A stretch of 37,154 nucleotides of DNA from an uncultured Muribaculaceae bacterium. GTDB lineage: Bacteria; Bacteroidota; Bacteroidia; Bacteroidales; Muribaculaceae. Under the pieces are notes generated by a model, which saw only the letters and a program-made list of their open reading frames with translations, did not search any database and was not told the DNA's origin. The DNA lies in the NCBI GenBank assembly GCA_934590135.1, contig CAKTOT010000010.1, positions 1 to 37,154 on the forward strand, read 5' to 3'. Shown piece by piece: positions 33,220-37,154 of the stretch; position 1 is the first letter of the stretch; every line of letters begins with the position of its first letter. The translations under genes were made by a program, and so were the position numbers.

Positions 33220-34308
33220 TTAGAGGGTCCATTCCAGGGTGATGATTGCAACCATCAGCGCCAGGTTGAACATATTGATGGGAAGGAGGTATTTCCATTC
33301 GAGGCTGAGCAGTTGGTCGATGCGCAGACGTGGGAATGTCCATTTGAACCATATGATGACGAAGGAGAGTGCAATGGCTTTGGCGAAGAACCATACTACC
33401 GAGGGTATGTAGTCCATTACACCGTTGAATGCATCCCATCCGGGAATGTGCAGCGGCATCCATCCGCCGAAGAACAGGAGGGCGGCTACGCCGCTGATGA
33501 TGAATAGATTGAGGTATTCGGCCAGATAGAAGAAACCGAAGTGGATACCGGAGTATTCGGTGTGGTATCCGGCTGTAAGCTCGCTCTCGGCTTCGGGGAG
33601 GTCAAATGGGCCGCGGTTGGTCTCGGCTGTTCCGGCAATCATATATATGATGAAGGCTATGATTGCGGGTACGTGGCCTGAGAATATGAACCATAGGTGG
33701 CGTTGTTCCTCAACGATACCGGTTACGCTCATTGTTCCAGCGAGGCATACCATTGTGATGACGCTCAAGCCGATAGACAGTTCGTAACTGATCATTTGGG
33801 CGCCGGAGCGGAGTGCTCCGATGAGGGTGAACTTGTTGTTGGAGGACCATCCGGCCAGCAGGATACCCAGTACGCCTATGGATGATACGGCCAACAGGAA
33901 GAATATGCCGATGTTGAAGTCGATGATTTGCAGTCCGTGACCCCAGGGTAGTACGGCAAAGGATAGCATCGAGGCGATGATGACCAGATAGGGCGCGAGT
34001 GCAAAGAGGAATTTGTCGATGTGTTTCAGCTCGATAAGCTCCTTGATAAGGATTTTGAACATATCGGCGAAGCTTTGCAGCAATCCCCATGGGCCTACGC
34101 GGTTAGGGCCGAGACGGCATTGGAAGAATGCGCAGACTTTGCGCTCGAAGTATATGTAGAACAGCGCCAGCAGTGCGTACAGCAGCAACAGGCCGACGCC
34201 GATGGCGAGACATTCGATGGTAACGGCGAGCCATTGGGGCGCCCCGAGGGTTGCAACGAGGAAGTTGTGTATCCAGTCGGTGATTACCGAAAAGTCGAAA
34301 TCTTGCAT
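33220..34308 (-). CDS. nuoH: NADH-quinone oxidoreductase-like subunit H
   Basis: A 362-aa membrane subunit that joins the peripheral and membrane arms and forms part of the quinone chamber. YFERKVCAFFQCRLGPNRVGPWGLLQ and the acidic loop DLPEAESELTAGYHTEYSG are family signatures with the expected charged residues. It is the fourth nuo gene and the last before the atp insertion. Confidence 0.95.
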   Translation of the reverse strand: MQDFDFSVITDWIHNFLVATLGAPQWLAVTIECLAIGVGLLLLYALLALFYIYFERKVCAFFQCRLGPNRVGPWGLLQSFADMFKILIKELIELKHIDKFLFALAPYLVIIASMLSFAVLPWGHGLQIIDFNIGIFFLLAVSSIGVLGILLAGWSSNNKFTLIGALRSGAQMISYELSIGLSVITMVCLAGTMSVTGIVEEQRHLWFIFSGHVPAIIAFIIYMIAGTAETNRGPFDLPEAESELTAGYHTEYSGIHFGFFYLAEYLNLFIISGVAALLFFGGWMPLHIPGWDAFNGVMDYIPSVVWFFAKAIALSFVIIWFKWTFPRLRIDQLLSLEWKYLLPINMFNLALMVAIITLEWTL

Positions 34309-34361
34309 TTGTGTGATATGGTTGTGTTCGATATTTAGCTAAGTGTTGAGGGCGCAATGTG

Positions 34362-35993
34362 TCATCGGTCCATATCGGGGACGATGTAGTCTAACGATCC
34401 GCCGATGGTGATGAGGTCGGCAATCTTGTCGCCGCGTGTGATGTGGTCGACCACTCCGGCCAAGGGTAGACATGGCGGAACAATCTTAAGGCGGTAGGGC
34501 TTGGTGGAGCCGTCGCTTTCGAGATATATGCCGAAGGCGCCGCGGCATCCTTCGACGAGGGTGAACCATGTTCCTTCGGGTAGTTTGATGACTTTGGGCA
34601 CTTTGGCGCAATATTCACCTTCGGGGATGTTGTCGATGAGCTGGCTGATGATGCGTGCGCTTTGTTCCATCTCGGAGATGCGGGCTTTGAAGCGTGCCAT
34701 CGAGTCGCCTTCTTCGCGGACGATTTCGTCGAATTCGACTTCGTTGTATATGCTGTAGGGCATGAGTTTGCGTATGTCGCAAGCCCATCCGGAGGCTCGT
34801 CCGGCGGGACCGGTGACGCCGTAGGATATTGCGTCTTCGCGGCTGAGTACGCCTACGCCTTCCATACGGTTGCGCGCGATGACGTTGCCGGTGAACAGTT
34901 TGTTGTATTCTTTGATGTTGGCGGGCAGTACGTCCAGCAGTGCGTGTACGTCTTTGACGAAGTCGGCATCGAGGTCTTGCATAACGCCGCCGATGCAGTC
35001 GTAGTTGAATGTCATGCGGGCACCGCATGTTTTTTCCATAATATCAAGTATCTGTTCGCGTACGCGCAGGGTGTAGAACAGCATCGTGGTTGCACCGAGG
35101 TCCATGCAGTATGTGCCGATAAAGAGGCAGTGCGATGCGATACGTGAGAGTTCGTCCATAAGTACACGGATGACTTGAGCGCGGCGCGGCACTTCGATGC
35201 CGGCGGCTTTTTCGTAGGTCATGCACAGACCGTGGTGGTAGTTGTGTGCTGCGAAGTAGTCAAGACGGTCCATATAGTGGAGTGTCTGTGGGTAGGTGAG
35301 GTCTTCGCAGAGTTTTTCGACGCCTCGGTGGATGTATCCCATGTAGACGTCGATTTTTTTGATGGTTTCGCCGTCTACGGCTGTGCGGAAGCGCAGTACG
35401 CCGTGTGTGGCGGGGTGCTGCGGGCCTATGTTTACGACGAAGTCTCCCGGTTCGAAGATGTGTGCGGTCTGGCGGGTGACGTTGCCTTCGGCGTCTTCTA
35501 CGTATACATCGGTGTCATCGCTTTGGCGCTCGTTTTCGATGGACACGCGGTTGAATGCGGGGTCCATGTCGTAGTCTTTGCGCAGGGGGTGTCCGTGCCA
35601 GTCTATACTGAGGAATAGGCGGCGCATATCGGGGTTGCCGATGAATATGATGCCGAAGAAGTCGTAGACTTCGCGTTCATATAATCCGGCGATGTGCCAT
35701 AGGTCGGCCACGGAGTGCAGCATCGGTTTTTCGCGGTCTGTGGTGGAAACCTTGATGGCTACCATATTGTTGTGGCGTGTCGACATCAGGTAGTATACGC
35801 ATCCGAGGCTGTCTTTCCAGTCCATTCCGACGATGGTGACGAGATAGTCCATGGCGAAAGATTCGTCATCGCGGAGCGTCTGTGCCAAGGCGTGCAGTTG
35901 TGCGTCGTCGATTTTTACCGTCAGGACGTTGTCCACGGTCTCAAAGGTCGCTTGGGGAAATAGTTGGGCTATCTTGCCCTGCATATCTGTCAT
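34362..35993 (-). CDS. nuoCD: Fused NADH-quinone oxidoreductase-like subunit CD
   Basis: A 543-aa fusion. Residues 1 to about 165 are the NuoC (30-kDa) domain with LYEREVYDFFGI. The rest is NuoD (49-kDa) with NIGPQHPATHGVLRF, MGYIHRGVEKLCE, the quinone-site segment LDYFAAHNYHHG and the C-terminal DxxxGDxD-like end at IVPDMDR. The fusion is found in Bacteroidetes and E. coli. It forms the quinone-binding pocket with NuoB. Confidence 0.95.
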   Translation of the reverse strand: MTDMQGKIAQLFPQATFETVDNVLTVKIDDAQLHALAQTLRDDESFAMDYLVTIVGMDWKDSLGCVYYLMSTRHNNMVAIKVSTTDREKPMLHSVADLWHIAGLYEREVYDFFGIIFIGNPDMRRLFLSIDWHGHPLRKDYDMDPAFNRVSIENERQSDDTDVYVEDAEGNVTRQTAHIFEPGDFVVNIGPQHPATHGVLRFRTAVDGETIKKIDVYMGYIHRGVEKLCEDLTYPQTLHYMDRLDYFAAHNYHHGLCMTYEKAAGIEVPRRAQVIRVLMDELSRIASHCLFIGTYCMDLGATTMLFYTLRVREQILDIMEKTCGARMTFNYDCIGGVMQDLDADFVKDVHALLDVLPANIKEYNKLFTGNVIARNRMEGVGVLSREDAISYGVTGPAGRASGWACDIRKLMPYSIYNEVEFDEIVREEGDSMARFKARISEMEQSARIISQLIDNIPEGEYCAKVPKVIKLPEGTWFTLVEGCRGAFGIYLESDGSTKPYRLKIVPPCLPLAGVVDHITRGDKIADLITIGGSLDYIVPDMDR

Positions 35994-36046
35994 AATATGT
36001 ATATGTGCTTTGTGATATGTTCGGTGGTGAGGCTTGTGCGGACGTC

Positions 36047-36649
36047 TTAAGCGTCTACGGGGTGTTCGTCAAGGAATTTGTTGCGTTTCTCCTGGCGGTT
36101 TACGCCGCCGAAGAATTTTTCGACCTTAATCTTGCGTGACAGCTGCATGATGCCGTATATCATAGCCTCGGGGCGGGGAGGGCATCCGGGGACGAATACG
36201 TCCACGGGGACGATTTCTTCGATGCCTTTGGCTACGTGGTAGCTTTTGCGGAAGGGTCCGCCGGAAATGGCGCAACTGCCGCAGGCGATGACGTATTTGG
36301 GCTCGGCCAGCTGGTCATATAAACGGCGGAATACGGGAACCATACGATTGACGATGGTTCCGGCCACCATCATAAAGTCGGCTTGACGTGGCGAGGCGCG
36401 TGCTACTTCCCATCCAAAGCGCGCCATATCAAAGCGCGCCGCTCCGAGCGACACAAATTCGATGCCGCAGCAACTGGTGGCGAAGGTGAGCGGCCAGATG
36501 GAGTTGGAACGCCCCCAGTTGATGAGTTTGTCGAGGGCTCCGACGATGACGTTGGTGCCCGATTCGCGAAGCTCTTGTACAAGCTTCTCGATATATTCGT
36601 TGTCTTTGAATGCCTCGTAGGGCATGCTTTTTGTCGTTATTTTTTCCAT
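36047..36649 (-). CDS. nuoB: NADH-quinone oxidoreductase-like subunit B
   Basis: A 200-aa subunit carrying cluster N2, the last iron-sulfur centre before quinone. The four Cys are present: tandem Cys60-Cys61 in TSCCGIEF, Cys126 in GSCAISGG and Cys156 in PGCPPRPE. It overlaps the nuoA stop by 13 bp, so it is probably translationally coupled. Confidence 0.95.
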   Translation of the reverse strand: MEKITTKSMPYEAFKDNEYIEKLVQELRESGTNVIVGALDKLINWGRSNSIWPLTFATSCCGIEFVSLGAARFDMARFGWEVARASPRQADFMMVAGTIVNRMVPVFRRLYDQLAEPKYVIACGSCAISGGPFRKSYHVAKGIEEIVPVDVFVPGCPPRPEAMIYGIMQLSRKIKVEKFFGGVNRQEKRNKFLDEHPVDA

Positions 36650-37020
36650 GTGATAGCTCCTTTCCGCCAGGCGTAAGCAAGGCCCAGCACCAAAATGCCG
36701 AAGAATACTGCGATTGCGGTGATGCTTGCTGTGCCCATAGAGCGCATTGTTGCGGCCCAGGGAAACAGAAATACGGTTTCGACGTCAAACATCAAAAACA
36801 GGATGGCGAAGAGATAATAGCCTACGTGGAATTGAGCCATTGATTCGCCGCGTGTGGGGATGCCGCATTCGTAGGGTTCGCTTTTTTGCGGGTTGAAAGA
36901 CCGCGGCGAGATGAGCCCGGCAATCCACATCGCCAATGCCACCAGCCCGACGCCGGTGAGTGCGGCGGTGACGGCCAACAGTGCGTTGTTCGTGATTCCG
37001 AAGATGGATAACAGTGTCAT
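36637..37020 (-). CDS. nuoA: NADH-quinone oxidoreductase-like subunit A
   Basis: A 127-aa, three-helix subunit. EPYECGIPTRGES in the first loop is the mobile Cys-containing loop near the quinone site, and FLMFDVETVFLFPWA holds the conserved acidic pair. It is the first gene of the interleaved cluster, about 70 nt below the predicted transcription start. Confidence 0.94.
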   Translation of the reverse strand: MTLLSIFGITNNALLAVTAALTGVGLVALAMWIAGLISPRSFNPQKSEPYECGIPTRGESMAQFHVGYYLFAILFLMFDVETVFLFPWAATMRSMGTASITAIAVFFGILVLGLAYAWRKGAITWKK

Positions 37021-37097
37021 ATGGTAAAATGCTAATTTTTACACGTTTAAGTGCGGGTTTACGGCCGCAAATGCGCAGTAAGCCCACTTTTTAGGGG

Positions 37098-37105
37098 CAA
37101 AGTTA
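37098..37105 (-). promoter_or_regulatory. -7 element of the nuo-atp cluster
   Basis: TAACTTTG on the minus strand matches TAnnTTTG exactly, 78 bp upstream of the nuoA ATG. A TTG at the ideal -33 spacing is not seen. This is the only consensus -7 I find in the intergenic spaces of the 17.6-kb cluster. Confidence 0.65.
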
Positions 37106-37154
37106 GTGAAAATTTGTCAATTGACAGGCACTTAGCACACATTTTTTTCCGGTG

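Noticed and set aside
1..37154. CRISPR arrays, tRNA or rRNA genes, insertion sequences, phage genes
   Set aside because: I looked for regularly spaced repeats, cloverleaf-like segments in the gaps and transposase or integrase motifs, and found none.

Overview
The window looks like a chromosomal segment from a member of the Bacteroidales, perhaps the Muribaculaceae. Four things point that way: promoters of the Bacteroidetes type (TAnnTTTG at -7, sometimes TTG about 20 nt upstream), a complex I operon with fused nuoCD and no nuoE/F/G, an ATP synthase cluster in the order atpD-C-B-E-F-H-A-G, and secreted proteins ending in a GxYI...KVTKVxVR-type tail. The family assignment is inference; no rRNA or other marker is present.

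Left part (1-10310). A CotH-kinase-like secreted protein with a SusE/F-like C-terminal domain has its own promoter. To its right is a minus-strand operon read MFS transporter (MFSD1-like) -> GHL10-type glycoside hydrolase -> GT2 glycosyltransferase. Divergent from that operon is a plus-strand pair for metal uptake, a ZnuA-like lipoprotein and an ABC ATPase, with no permease gene beside it. A flavodoxin/ferredoxin fusion (EFR1 type) and a DUF2027/Smr protein follow on the minus strand.

Middle (10311-19445). A 654-bp gene-free stretch holds the Smr promoter, a likely ~112-nt noncoding RNA with its own -7 element and a strong terminator, and the promoter of a secreted protein with tandem Ig-like repeats. 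Next is a compact minus-strand operon: small membrane protein -> OmpH/Skp-like lipoprotein -> polyprenol-phosphate mannose synthase -> dihydroorotase -> tRNA-dihydrouridine synthase. Then come plus-strand pepD and an N-acetylmuramidase-family protein. Convergent gene pairs here are separated by long perfect GC-rich hairpins.

Right part (19446-37154). This is the notable region: a ~17.6-kb unidirectional minus-strand cluster in which the complete F1Fo ATP synthase operon lies inside the complex I operon. The order is nuoA-B-CD-H, atpD-C-B-E-F-H-A-G, nuoI-J-K-L-M-N. One promoter-like element is visible upstream of nuoA and none in the internal gaps. The proton pump and the synthase that uses its gradient may therefore be co-transcribed. 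Complex I lacks the NADH-oxidising module, so its electron donor is unlikely to be NADH directly. The c-subunit gene atpE is bracketed by an A-rich leader and a large intercistronic hairpin, which may raise its expression relative to its neighbours.
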